From Subdoligranulum variabile (GTDB lineage Bacteria; Bacillota; Clostridia; Oscillospirales; Ruminococcaceae): DNA of 64,000 nt. Numbering within the stretch: position 1 is the first letter of the stretch; each line of letters starts with the position of its first letter. A program made the position numbers and the translations under genes. Location of the stretch: contig QAKI01000066.1 in the NCBI GenBank assembly GCA_003343905.1, positions 91,185 to 155,184 of the forward strand, read 5' to 3'. The notes beneath the pieces were generated by a model. It was not told the origin of the DNA and ran no database searches. It saw nothing but the letters and a program-made list of their open reading frames with translations. This document shows positions 8,867 through 19,628 of this stretch, piece after piece.

Positions 8867-10158
8867 TGTCCGTCCTCCTCAAAGCGGATGGTCACGCTGC
8901 GGGCGTGCGCGTGCAGGCCCTCGTGTTCGGCAAAATTGGCGATACGGTCCTGCACCTTGCCCAGCGCGTCCCGCGTGTAATAGATGAAGCTGGATTTTTT
9001 GACGAAATCATCCACGCCCAGCGGGCTGCTGAAGCGGGCGGTGCCGCTGGTGGGCAGCGTGTGGTTGGGCCCGGCGAAATAGTCGCCCAGAGCTTCGGGC
9101 ACGTTCTTGCCCAGGAAGATGCTGCCCGCGTTCTCGATCCGGCCCAGCACGGCGAAAGGATCGTCCACGCAGATTTCCAGATGTTCCGGCGCGATGATAT
9201 TGACGGCCTCGATGGCCTTGTCCATATCCGAGGCAATGACGATCTTGCCGTTGGCGTCCACACTAGCCCGTGCGATGGCCGCGCGGGGCAGCTGCGGGAT
9301 CTGCACTTCCAGTTCCTGCTGCACGGCCAGCGCCAGTTCGCGGCTGTCGGTGACCAGCACCGGGCTGGCCAGCCGGTCGTGTTCGGCCTGACTGAGCAGG
9401 TCCGCCGCCACCCAGGCCGGGTTGCAGGTGCCGTCGGCCAGCACCAGGATCTCCGAAGGCCCGGCGATCATATCAATGCCCACCTTGCCGAACACCTTGC
9501 GCTTGGCCGTAGCCACATAGATGTTGCCGGGGCCGACGATCTTATCCACGGCGGGCACGCTCTCGGTGCCGTAAGCCAGGGCCGCCACCGCCTGCGCGCC
9601 GCCCGCCTTGATGATGCAGTCGATCCCCGCAATGGACGCCGCCGCCAGAATGCCCGCGTTGACCTTGCCGCCGGGCCCCGCCGGGGTGGTCATGACGATC
9701 TGGCGCACGCCCGCCACCTTGGCGGGGATCACATCCATCAGCACGGTGGAGGGGTAAGCCGCCGTGCCGCCGGGCACATAGACGCCCGCGCGGCGGATCG
9801 GTGTGTATTTCTGGCCCAGCACCACGCCGGGCCGGTCGGTGAGGATCAGGTCCTTGTGGAGCTGCTGCTCATGGAAATGGCGGATATTTTCGGCCGCCAT
9901 CCTGAGGGTGGTGATGAATTCGGGATCCTGGGCTTCCAGTTCCGCAAAGGCGTCTTCGATCTCCTTTGCAGTGACCCTGACCGCGGTGAGTTCCGCATGG
10001 TCGAACCGGGCGGCGTAGTCGATCAGCGCCGCGTCCCCCCGCTCGCGCACGTCCGCAATGATCCGGTCAACGGTTTCTTCCACGTCCGCTTCGGCGCGGA
10101 TGTCGCGGTTCAGGATCTCTTCGGGTCTTACCTCGTCAAAATTGTACAGTCGGATCAT
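8863..10158 (-). CDS. hisD: Histidinol dehydrogenase
   Basis: Zinc and NAD dependent, two-step oxidation of histidinol to histidine. 431 residues, normal length. Conserved stretches include PGGTAAYPSTVLMDVIPAKV, KVFGKVGIDMIAGPSEILV, LLSQAEHDRLASPVLV (catalytic His) and FAGPNHTLPTSGTARFSSPL. It overlaps the hisZ-hisG fusion upstream and hisC downstream by four bases each (ATGA junctions), which shows a tightly packed operon. Confidence 0.96.
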   Translation of the reverse strand: MIRLYNFDEVRPEEILNRDIRAEADVEETVDRIIADVRERGDAALIDYAARFDHAELTAVRVTAKEIEDAFAELEAQDPEFITTLRMAAENIRHFHEQQLHKDLILTDRPGVVLGQKYTPIRRAGVYVPGGTAAYPSTVLMDVIPAKVAGVRQIVMTTPAGPGGKVNAGILAAASIAGIDCIIKAGGAQAVAALAYGTESVPAVDKIVGPGNIYVATAKRKVFGKVGIDMIAGPSEILVLADGTCNPAWVAADLLSQAEHDRLASPVLVTDSRELALAVQQELEVQIPQLPRAAIARASVDANGKIVIASDMDKAIEAVNIIAPEHLEICVDDPFAVLGRIENAGSIFLGKNVPEALGDYFAGPNHTLPTSGTARFSSPLGVDDFVKKSSFIYYTRDALGKVQDRIANFAEHEGLHAHARSVTIRFEEDGQ

Positions 10159-11729
10159 AATGCAAGGGCCTCCTTCATCCTGGTGAGCAGTTCGGTGATC
10201 GGCGCATATTTGAATTTGTAGCTGGCTTTGTTGGCGATGAACCGCGCCGAGATCGGCATAAACTCCTCCAGCACGGCCAGATCGTTCTCCCGCAGGGTCG
10301 TCCCGGTCTCGACGATGTCCACGATCACATCGGACAGGCCCAGAATGGGCGCCAGTTCGATGGACCCGTTGAGTTTGATGATATCGATGTCCCGGCCGCT
10401 GCGCTCATAGTGGTCGCGGGCGATGTTCACGAACTTGGTCGCCACCCGCAGGGCGCGGCTCTCGTCGTCGGTGAAGGTGCGCGGCCCCGCCACGCACATG
10501 CGGCATTTTCCCAGCCCGGTATCCATCAGCTCATAGACATCGGCGCCGGATTCCGCCAGAATGTCCTTGCCCACGATGCCGATGTCCGCCGCCCCGTGTT
10601 CCACATAGATCGCCACGTCGCTGGGCTTTACCAAAAAATAGCGCACCCCGGCTTCGGGGTTTTCCACCACCAGTTTGCGGGTGGCGTTGTAGTCCTCGGT
10701 GGCGCGGTAGCCGGCCTGGGCCAACAGGCCGTAGGCCTTGTCCCCCAGGCGGCCCTTGGGCAGCGCGATGTTCAGCCAGGCACGGCCGCTTTCCGGCTGG
10801 TCGCCGCGCCCGTTCCGGCGGTCCAGTTCGTCCAGATACAGGGCAAAGCCGATGGCCTTTGCGCCGGGGGTGAACCGCTGCATCAGGTAGTCATACCGGC
10901 CGCCCTTGAGCACCGCCCGGGGCGCGCCGGCCACATAGCCGGTAAAGACCAGACCGTTATAGTATTCCATCTCATCGGCCAGGCTCAGGTCCAGCCGGAC
11001 GGCGCTGCCCGCCGCGCCCAGGCGTTCCTGCAGCGCCTGCAGTTCCTCCAGCGCCTGCCGCTGGGCTGCGCTGCGGCAGGCCGTCCGGGCCGACGCAAGC
11101 GTCGCTTCCATCGGGCCGTGGAGTTCCAGCAGCCCGCACAGGGCCGCGGCCCCCGCCGTGTCCAGTCCGGCCGCCTGCGCGGCAGCCCTGAGTTCATGGG
11201 CGTTCTTGCCGTTCAGCAGTTCCAGCAGGCGGCCGCGGGCCGGCGCCGGGACTTCCAGGGCGTCCAGCAGGCCAGTGACGAAGCCCATGTGGCTGACTTC
11301 CAGCACCGTGGGCACTTCCAGCGCGGCCAGACTTTCCAGCGCCAGCCGCACCACCTCCGCCTGCGCGGCGGCGTCCACCGCGCCCATACATTCCAGCCCC
11401 ATCTGGTGGATGGTCTGGAAGGTATGGCTTTCCCGGCTGGGGCGGCAGACTTCCTCATGGTAATAAAAGCGCCGGCACTCCCCTGCCGCGGGCTGGGCCG
11501 TCTTGGCGATGGAAAGGGTCACGTCCGGCTTGATGGCCCGCAGCTTACCGTCCAGGTCGGTGAACGTGACCACCTGGGGGTCCGGCAGAAAACGCTGGTA
11601 TTCCTGATACAGCGCGTATTCTTCAAAGCGGGAGCAGCGGTATTTGCGGTAGCCCGCGCCCTCGTACAAAGCGCGCAGGCGCAGCGTGGCCTGCTCGGCC
11701 GGGGTAAAGTTGTGCAACTCGATCTGCAT
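10155..11729 (-). CDS. hisZG: HisZ-HisG fusion: ATP phosphoribosyltransferase with its regulatory subunit in one chain
   Basis: First and feedback-regulated step of histidine synthesis. The 524-residue chain joins two proteins that are normally separate. Residues about 1-312 are HisZ, a HisRS-like regulatory domain (RCSRFEEYALYQEY, LRAIKPDVTLSIAK, YYHEEVCRPS, VLKGGRYDYLMQRF). From about 317 comes short-form HisG (LNIALPKGRLGDKAYGLL, DIGIVGKDILAE, IELAPILGLSDVIVDIVETG with the PRPP loop), ending at the length of a short HisG. The reading frame crosses the junction without interruption. The ATG at 11729 is chosen because AAAGGAGGG lies 11 bases upstream; longer starts do not have one. It opens the his operon just after a terminator-like hairpin. 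Confidence 0.92.
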   Translation of the reverse strand: MQIELHNFTPAEQATLRLRALYEGAGYRKYRCSRFEEYALYQEYQRFLPDPQVVTFTDLDGKLRAIKPDVTLSIAKTAQPAAGECRRFYYHEEVCRPSRESHTFQTIHQMGLECMGAVDAAAQAEVVRLALESLAALEVPTVLEVSHMGFVTGLLDALEVPAPARGRLLELLNGKNAHELRAAAQAAGLDTAGAAALCGLLELHGPMEATLASARTACRSAAQRQALEELQALQERLGAAGSAVRLDLSLADEMEYYNGLVFTGYVAGAPRAVLKGGRYDYLMQRFTPGAKAIGFALYLDELDRRNGRGDQPESGRAWLNIALPKGRLGDKAYGLLAQAGYRATEDYNATRKLVVENPEAGVRYFLVKPSDVAIYVEHGAADIGIVGKDILAESGADVYELMDTGLGKCRMCVAGPRTFTDDESRALRVATKFVNIARDHYERSGRDIDIIKLNGSIELAPILGLSDVIVDIVETGTTLRENDLAVLEEFMPISARFIANKASYKFKYAPITELLTRMKEALAL

Positions 11730-11788
11730 GGTTTTTTCCTGCCCTCCTTTATGAATGCCCGCGGCGCCGCCCAAACAGCGCCGGTTAT

Positions 11789-11826
11789 GAAAAAAGGCGC
11801 ACCTTTGCCATGACAAAGATGCGCCT
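11789..11826 (-). terminator. Terminator between the anchored acidic protein and the his operon, possible attenuator
   Basis: On the minus strand AGGCGCATCTTTG pairs with CAAAGGTGCGCCT (stem 11795-11826) and TTTTTT follows. Only about 60 bases separate it from the hisZG start, and I see no consensus promoter there. Either his transcripts start from a weak promoter in this gap, or they read through from 12269-12297 and this hairpin limits them. Confidence 0.75.
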
Positions 11827-11840
11827 GAAGCGTTTGGTTA

Positions 11841-12227
11841 TCAGCCCTTGCAGCCCTGCTCGTCCCAGTCACCAAAATCCGCCGGGTCGGCGATCTTGGT
11901 GGCGTCATACTTGCCGTCTGCCGTCTTGGGCACTTCCACAGCCCCCAGTTCCACCGGGTTGGCGTTGGGTGTATCCTCCGTCGGTGCGGGGTGCGCAGCC
12001 ACGGGCGGCTGGTAAACGGCATCCGTTTGCGGGAACGCGGCGGCAGAGGGTTCTTCCTCCACAGACGCATCGGTTTCGGGCTCGGAAGATGCGGCTTCAC
12101 CCTCGCCTTCCGGGCCCACGATATGCTCGTATTCCTCGCCGTGCTCATGCTTTTGCAGCACATACAGAACAGCGCCCACAGCGGCGGCACCTGCGGCCAG
12201 ACCAACCAGTTTCTTCAGCAAAGACAT
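11841..12227 (-). CDS. Unknown membrane-anchored acidic protein
   Basis: A 128-residue protein with an N-terminal transmembrane anchor (about 7-24, LVGLAAGAAAVGAVLYVLQ) followed by a low-complexity Glu/Pro/Ala-rich tail and a C-terminal KYDATKIADPADFGDWDEQG segment. I do not recognise a family. The tail looks disordered and may be exposed outside or lie in the cytoplasm, depending on topology. It has its own promoter upstream (12269-12297) and a terminator 14 bases after the stop. AGAGGG-like ribosome site precedes the ATG. Confidence 0.7.
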   Translation of the reverse strand: MSLLKKLVGLAAGAAAVGAVLYVLQKHEHGEEYEHIVGPEGEGEAASSEPETDASVEEEPSAAAFPQTDAVYQPPVAAHPAPTEDTPNANPVELGAVEVPKTADGKYDATKIADPADFGDWDEQGCKG

Positions 12228-12268
12228 CTCAAACCCTCTTTTCTCTTTCCCTGTATGGATATGGGGTT

Positions 12269-12297
12269 AGTATACCACGTTCCGCCGGAAAATACAA
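12269..12297 (-). promoter_or_regulatory. Promoter of the anchored acidic protein
   Basis: Minus strand TTGTAT (12292-12297), 17 bases, TATACT (12269-12274), about 40 bases before the ATG. It may also feed the his operon if the terminator at 11789-11826 is leaky or regulated. Confidence 0.7.
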
Positions 12298-12360
12298 GGG
12301 CATTGCCCTTTTTCCACACATTTTCCGGCCGGAAGGGCGGCGGGATGCAAAACGGGATAC

Positions 12361-12390
12361 AAAAAAGGGCGGCATCCCGAAGGATGCCGT
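12361..12390 (-). terminator. Terminator of the P-type ATPase gene
   Basis: GGCATCC, loop TTCG, GGATGCC on the minus strand (12371-12388), followed by CC, GCCC and a run of six T. It ends the riboswitch-controlled ATPase transcript. Confidence 0.8.
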
Positions 12391-12418
12391 CCTCTATCAT
12401 GACAAATGGCCGCGGCGG

Positions 12419-15070
<2,652 letters not shown>

Positions 15071-15107
15071 TCGTAAGTCGTTCCTTTCCAAAAAATATTC
15101 GTCGGGA

Positions 15108-15141
15108 TAAAAAAAGACCCATGCACAAGACCCCTGTGCAT
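15108..15141 (-). terminator. Terminator of the riboswitch expression platform
   Basis: Minus strand ATGCACA, loop, TGTGCAT (15121-15141), then GGGTC and a T-run. Its 5' arm begins in the 3' strand of the aptamer's closing helix, so ligand-stabilised closing of that helix would compete with the terminator (an ON switch). Confidence 0.8.
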
Positions 15142-15230
15142 GAGTCTCATTCTAACAGGCGGTCCGGGCCGCAAGGCCGGGTATGGCGAACGCGCCGCAT
15201 ACCATAAGGTACGGAATTACTCCCTCATGA
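15140..15230 (-). promoter_or_regulatory. yybP-ykoY (manganese-sensing) riboswitch aptamer
   Basis: On the minus strand the element opens with ATGAGGGAGTA (15219-15229 region) and closes with AATGAGACTCAT (15140-15151 region). The GGGAGTA and GAGAC signatures facing each other across the closing helix ATGAG/CTCAT are the conserved core of the yybP-ykoY class, which binds Mn2+. Two internal GC-rich arms (around 15160-15182 and 15182-15212) fill the space between. It lies between a strong promoter and a terminator ahead of a cation ATPase, the classical context. Confidence 0.8.
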
Positions 15231-15242
15231 TCCTATACTATT

Positions 15243-15271
15243 ATTATAGGCGGCCGTCCGGGATTAGTCAA
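15243..15271 (-). promoter_or_regulatory. Strong promoter for the riboswitch and ATPase gene
   Basis: Minus strand TTGACT (15266-15271), 17 bases, TATAAT (15243-15248). Start of transcription would fall near 15236, a few bases before the aptamer. Confidence 0.85.
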
Positions 15272-15288
15272 GGATAAACACCCCTGGC

Positions 15289-17319
15289 TCAGGCGGTTTT
15301 CTCCACCGTGATGCCCGTGACGGTCACCGGGGTGTCATCCAGTGTATGCACGGCGGTGCGCCAGTAATACAGCGGTGCGCCGGTGCTGAAGGTGAAGGTC
15401 ATCCGGTCCGGCGCGATGTCCGTGAATTCCACTTCCATCTTGTAGGTCTCCTGATTAATCAGGCCGTGCCGCGCGTAGATGTAGCTGTGGTCGAACCCGC
15501 TGCCCGTCAGCGTGACGCTGTACGTTCCGGGGAACAGCATCCACGCGCCGGTCAGCATCTGCCCGCCGGAACCAAGCTGCACGCCGTCCCGCGTGTTCTC
15601 GCCGTTGGTCACGCTGCACAGGGTCAGGTCCATCGCGCGGGCGTCGGCCGCCGGGGCCGGTTCTTCGGGGTACGGCAGCGGTTCCACGCTGCCCACCAGA
15701 ATGCCGTCCAGCCGGTAGTAATGCAGGGCGAAGGTATCGCGAGCCAGTTCGTCCTCATCCACAAAGACGTAGAGCGTATCGGGCGAAAGTTCGTTCATCT
15801 CCCCGGCCAGCGTCACCGCCGCCAGGTTGCCGTCCATGTGGCCCATATAGAAGCTGTTGGAGGTCCAGCCGTGGTCGGCGGCAAACGCCGCCAGATCCCA
15901 GAATTCATCGTGTTCAAAATCAAAGCTGGCAAACGCCATATGTTGGAACTGCCCGCTGGCCGCCAGTTCTTCCCAGGCGGGGTCCTGCAGGGCCGACGTG
16001 TCGGCGTAGGTCTCGGCTTCGTGGTATTTGACAAAGCGGTTGCCCAGTTCCTGCCGCATACCGTACACCTGCGCCAGCGCGCAGACCGCCAGCAGCGCGG
16101 CGGCCACGCGGCCGTTCCACAGGCGCAGCAGCACGCCGCAGGCCAGCAGGGTCAGCAGTATACCGGCCAGCCAGGCCAGCCGCGCGCAGGAGGAGAACAT
16201 CGCCCACGCATCCATCAAAAACTGGGGGATCGGGATCGTGAACAGCGTCTGCCCGCCCAGCGTGACGGCGTTGCCCACGGCAGCCGCCGCATCCAGCACC
16301 AGCACCACGCCCAGCACCGCGATGCAGCCCCGGCGCTGCCGCAGGAAGGACCGCACCCGGCCCCCCTGCCCGCGCACGCAGGCCACAAGGACCGAACCGG
16401 CGGCCAGCACACAGGCCAGCACACCGCCAAGGCCGATGTAGACATCCTGTTCCCAACTGGCGGCCAGACCCGGCACGAACAGATTGGCAAGGTCCGCGCC
16501 GTTCAGGTAGCCGTTGGAGTAACCGGCAAAGTTTGCCGCAAAAGCGCCCAGCAGTACCAGTTCCGCCAGCGCCGCCGCGCAGTAGGCCGCCACCGGCGCC
16601 AGAACGGCCGCCGGGCCGCGTTTTTGCAACGCCCGGCGCAGGGCGTACCCCACCAGCACGATGCCCACCATGGGCAGGTAATACAGGTGGATGCCCGCGC
16701 ACAGCAGGCCCATCAGGCCCCAGGCCACGCAGGCCCGACCGGTGGTGGGCAGCAGCGCGTCGCTTTTGAGCAACAGCCAGATGGCCAGCAGCACCAGCCA
16801 GTTGGCCGCCAGCGCCGTGTGGGCGAACATACGGATCGTCAGCGCCGGGAAGAACACCAGCAGCCCCGCACCGGCCACCGTGGCCCAGTTCCGGGCCGTC
16901 TGGCCGGGCCGGACGCCGCCCAGCCGCGCCAGGATGGACTGGGCCAGACCGCCCTGCAGGGCGTAGCACAGCAGCCCCCACCAGCCGAAATACTGGAACC
17001 GGACCGGCAGCAGCGGGCTGAACAGTTTGCCCGCCAGCGCCAGCAGCGGGATGGAATCCGTAAACAGGATGCTGGTGCGGAAGGGGTAGATCACGCTGTA
17101 GTTGGCGCCCAGATACGGCAGGCGCACCGCGCTGTTTCGGTAAAAGGCCCAGCCCAGATAATGCTGGGAGGGGTCCGGGCTGGGGTTATTCAGGATCCAG
17201 TCCACGCAGGTGGGGTCCAGGACCCGGAAGCCGTACAGCACCACAAAGACCAGCGCGCCCAACAGCGCGCCGGTCATCGGCCAGCGGTATTTTTTGCCAA
17301 AGGCTTTGATCGAAGGCAT
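15289..17319 (-). CDS. DUF6311 multi-pass membrane protein
   Basis: 676 residues with a hydrophobic N-terminal two thirds (about 10-11 transmembrane helices from residue 15 to about 420) and a soluble, probably extracytoplasmic C-terminal region of about 250 residues. The early segment with PDPSQHYLGWAFYRNS and LFTDSIPLLALAGKLFSP is characteristic of DUF6311 proteins, which look like GT-C-type glycosyltransferase or oligosaccharide-modifying membrane proteins; enzymatic activity is unproven. The gene is followed 12 bases earlier (upstream) by the aldose-epimerase-like gene, so both are likely cotranscribed. Its stop lies just before the ATPase promoter. Confidence 0.75.
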   Translation of the reverse strand: MPSIKAFGKKYRWPMTGALLGALVFVVLYGFRVLDPTCVDWILNNPSPDPSQHYLGWAFYRNSAVRLPYLGANYSVIYPFRTSILFTDSIPLLALAGKLFSPLLPVRFQYFGWWGLLCYALQGGLAQSILARLGGVRPGQTARNWATVAGAGLLVFFPALTIRMFAHTALAANWLVLLAIWLLLKSDALLPTTGRACVAWGLMGLLCAGIHLYYLPMVGIVLVGYALRRALQKRGPAAVLAPVAAYCAAALAELVLLGAFAANFAGYSNGYLNGADLANLFVPGLAASWEQDVYIGLGGVLACVLAAGSVLVACVRGQGGRVRSFLRQRRGCIAVLGVVLVLDAAAAVGNAVTLGGQTLFTIPIPQFLMDAWAMFSSCARLAWLAGILLTLLACGVLLRLWNGRVAAALLAVCALAQVYGMRQELGNRFVKYHEAETYADTSALQDPAWEELAASGQFQHMAFASFDFEHDEFWDLAAFAADHGWTSNSFYMGHMDGNLAAVTLAGEMNELSPDTLYVFVDEDELARDTFALHYYRLDGILVGSVEPLPYPEEPAPAADARAMDLTLCSVTNGENTRDGVQLGSGGQMLTGAWMLFPGTYSVTLTGSGFDHSYIYARHGLINQETYKMEVEFTDIAPDRMTFTFSTGAPLYYWRTAVHTLDDTPVTVTGITVEKTA

Positions 17320-17331
17320 ACGCGCTCTACC

Positions 17332-18213
17332 TCAGCGCACAAAGGTCGTGGACAGCGTGGTGGACCAGCTTTCGCCGCGCTTGAGCGACGCCGCGCAGGG
17401 GCGCTGTTCCCATTCCAGGGGGCCGTTTTCCTCGCCCGGCAGGCTGTGCCACGGTTCGATGCACAGGAAGTGCAGCGGCTTTTTCGCCATCGACCAGATC
17501 AGCACATAGGGGTAGCCCTCCACGTTGCAGATCACGCTGCGGCCGGTGTCCTTCTCCACCAGAGAGACGTGCTTGGTGCGCAGGTTGACCATGCAGTGGC
17601 TGTCGCTGTCGAACAGATCGTCGGTCAGGGGGATGGCCTCCACGTTGCGGGCCAGGTAGTAGCTCTGGCCGTTGAGCAGGCCGTTGGGCTGGGCGCTGAC
17701 GCACAGCGGGGATTCCACGCCGTCGAAGCGGATCTCGTAATCCTCGGTGGTATGGCGGTCGTCAAACGGCAGGGTGAAGCCGGGGTGGAAGCCGATGCCG
17801 AAGCGCAGTTGTTCTTCCACCGGGTTTTCGACGGTCAGCGTGTGGTGGACGGTCTCCCCCTCCAGCACATAAGTAGAGCGCAGCACGAAGGCGTAGGGCC
17901 ACATGGGCAGCGTTTCGGCATTGGCATGCAGCTCAAACTCCAGCGTATCCGCGGTTTGGCGGGTCAGGGTGTGTTCCACGTCGCGGGCAAAGCCGTGCTG
18001 GGGGCCCTGGTATTCCACGCCCTTGGCGATCATCTTGCCGCCGGTCAGCTTGCCCGTGTACGGGAACAGGATCGGCGCCTGGCGCGGCCAGACCTCCGGG
18101 TCGCCGTTCCAGAGCATCTCGGCCCCGGTGGGCTTGTGGATGACGCTGACCGCCTCCGCGCCCAGGCTTTCGACCGTCAGGCGCAGGATGTCGTTTTCGA
18201 TGGTATAGCGCAT
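17332..18213 (-). CDS. Aldose 1-epimerase (mutarotase)-like protein
   Basis: 293-residue galactose-mutarotase-fold protein of the LacX/YihR type. Evidence: ILRLTVESLGAEAVSVIHK at the N-terminus, RQAPILFPYTGKL, GPQHGFARDVEH with the catalytic-type His, and IGFHPGFTLPFDD with the second His, then a C-terminal CIEPWHSLPGEENGP loop. The GGAGG site is 9 bases before the ATG. It probably interconverts sugar anomers, but the sugar is unknown; its partner gene downstream encodes the DUF6311 membrane protein. Confidence 0.87.
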   Translation of the reverse strand: MRYTIENDILRLTVESLGAEAVSVIHKPTGAEMLWNGDPEVWPRQAPILFPYTGKLTGGKMIAKGVEYQGPQHGFARDVEHTLTRQTADTLEFELHANAETLPMWPYAFVLRSTYVLEGETVHHTLTVENPVEEQLRFGIGFHPGFTLPFDDRHTTEDYEIRFDGVESPLCVSAQPNGLLNGQSYYLARNVEAIPLTDDLFDSDSHCMVNLRTKHVSLVEKDTGRSVICNVEGYPYVLIWSMAKKPLHFLCIEPWHSLPGEENGPLEWEQRPCAASLKRGESWSTTLSTTFVR

Positions 18214-18268
18214 AGTTGTTACCTCCTATATTCTGAGCGGCCCTGTATGGCAGGGCCGTCGTTTCGGA

Positions 18269-19135
18269 TCAGAAGCCCACGATCTGCAGCAGCATACCGG
18301 CCGCCGCGCCCAGGCCCCACAGCAGCCCCGTCATGAACAGGTTCTGCTTCCAACTGGGGTTGACGCGCCACAGCACCGCCAGCCCCACGCCGGCCCCCGC
18401 GGTCAGCCCGGCAAACAGGCTGCCGAAGGTGATGGCGCCTTCCATATACAACTGGGCCAGCAGCACGCTGGCCGCGCAGTTGGGCACCAGGCCCACCAGC
18501 GCCGTCAGCATCGGCTGCAGCACGCCCATACCCGCCAGCGCGGCGGTGATGGTATCCTCCCCGACCCATTCAAACGCCAGCCCGATCAGCAGGCTGAACA
18601 GCAGAATGAACAGGAAGATCTCCACCGTATGGCGCAGCGCAGCCAGCCAGATGCCGCTGTGTTCCTCGTGCTTTTCATGGCAGTCCACCTCGTCGGCATG
18701 GCCCGCATACCCGCCGTAGAGCGACGCGGGCAGCACCCGGCGCAGCGGCACGTCCAGCAGCGCGCCGCCCACCATGCCGAACACGGCCTTGCAGACGATC
18801 AGCACCACCAGACTGCCCCACTGGGACGGTTCGGCCGCCATCAGGGGGATGGCCTCGTCACTGGTGGCGATAAAGACCGCCAGCAGCGTGCCGGGGGTGA
18901 TGACCCGGCTTGCATACAGGTTGGACGCCACCGCGCTGAACCCGCACTGGGGCACGCAGCCCAGCGCCGCGCCGGGCACGAAGCCCCAGCGCCCGCCGCC
19001 TGCCAACGCCTGTTCGATCCGCGCGCCGTGATGCCGTTCGAGCCATTCGATCAGCAGGTAAGCCAGGTACAAAAACGGCAGCATTTTGACGCTGTCGCCC
19101 CAGGCGTGCGACAGTGCGTGGAGAAAAATTTCCAT
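18269..19135 (-). CDS. ArsP_2-type putative heavy-metal exporter
   Basis: 288-residue polytopic membrane protein of the putative 10-TM heavy-metal exporter family (PF11449, ArsP_2). Typical features: PGAALGCVPQCGFSAVASNLYA with the conserved CxPQCG motif, a matching second half with LVGLVPNCAASVLLAQLYMEG, and a cytoplasmic His-rich loop (DCHEKHEEHSG) in the middle that could bind metal. The two halves look like an inverted repeat of the fold. A manganese or other divalent-metal role would fit the nearby Mn-controlled ATPase, but this is inference. The start at 19135 has a weak AGAGAGG site. Confidence 0.82.
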   Translation of the reverse strand: MEIFLHALSHAWGDSVKMLPFLYLAYLLIEWLERHHGARIEQALAGGGRWGFVPGAALGCVPQCGFSAVASNLYASRVITPGTLLAVFIATSDEAIPLMAAEPSQWGSLVVLIVCKAVFGMVGGALLDVPLRRVLPASLYGGYAGHADEVDCHEKHEEHSGIWLAALRHTVEIFLFILLFSLLIGLAFEWVGEDTITAALAGMGVLQPMLTALVGLVPNCAASVLLAQLYMEGAITFGSLFAGLTAGAGVGLAVLWRVNPSWKQNLFMTGLLWGLGAAAGMLLQIVGF

Positions 19136-19183
19136 TCAAACCTCTCTAACTTCACATCTATACTCAAGGGTTCAGGCCGCCGC

Positions 19184-19555
19184 TCAGCAAAAGCTGTGCA
19201 GCAGGCGGACCGCCGGGCGCACCTCCCGGTCGGGGATGCGTTCCCGGAAGCGCGCGACCGTGCGCGCCGAAAACGGGAGCTGGTCGCTGAACGTTTCCAG
19301 CCCCAGAAAATATTGCAGATAGGGGCTTTCCCGCACCAGTGCGACGACCTCCCGGTCCGAGGCGCGGTAATGCAGTTGGATCACGCGGCACCCAAAGGCG
19401 ATGCGCGCCGGGATGGCCGTTTTGCCGATGGGCGCAAACAGCGCACTGTACGACTGTTCAAAACGGTCCCAGTCGAGCGCCTCCGCCAGGCGGACCCAGC
19501 GGTTCTGACCGCAGAGTTCCCCATGGTAGGGCGGCAGATAATCATAGATCGACAT
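19184..19555 (-). pseudogene. N-terminal remnant of an IS5/IS1182-like transposase
   Basis: About 123 residues from MSIYDYLPPYHG to a stop just after RLLHSF. The sequence (IPARIAFGCRVIQLHYRASD, PYLQYFLGLETFSDQLPFS, ARTVARFRERI) is the DUF772 N-terminal domain of IS5/IS1182-family DDE transposases, which normally run to 400-500 residues. The catalytic DDE domain is missing and no terminal inverted repeats were recognised, so this is a dead fragment. It lies directly behind the large degenerate ATPase gene. Confidence 0.82.
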
Positions 19556-19628
19556 TTGCTTTTCGCGGGCACGATACACAAGAAAAGCCCCTTTCCCCGC
19601 GGGGCCGCCCACGGGCAGCCCGCTTGAA

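Noticed and set aside
11730..11840. T-box leader for the his operon
   Set aside because: No specifier loop and no AGGGTGGNACC-type box; the only structure is the terminator hairpin.
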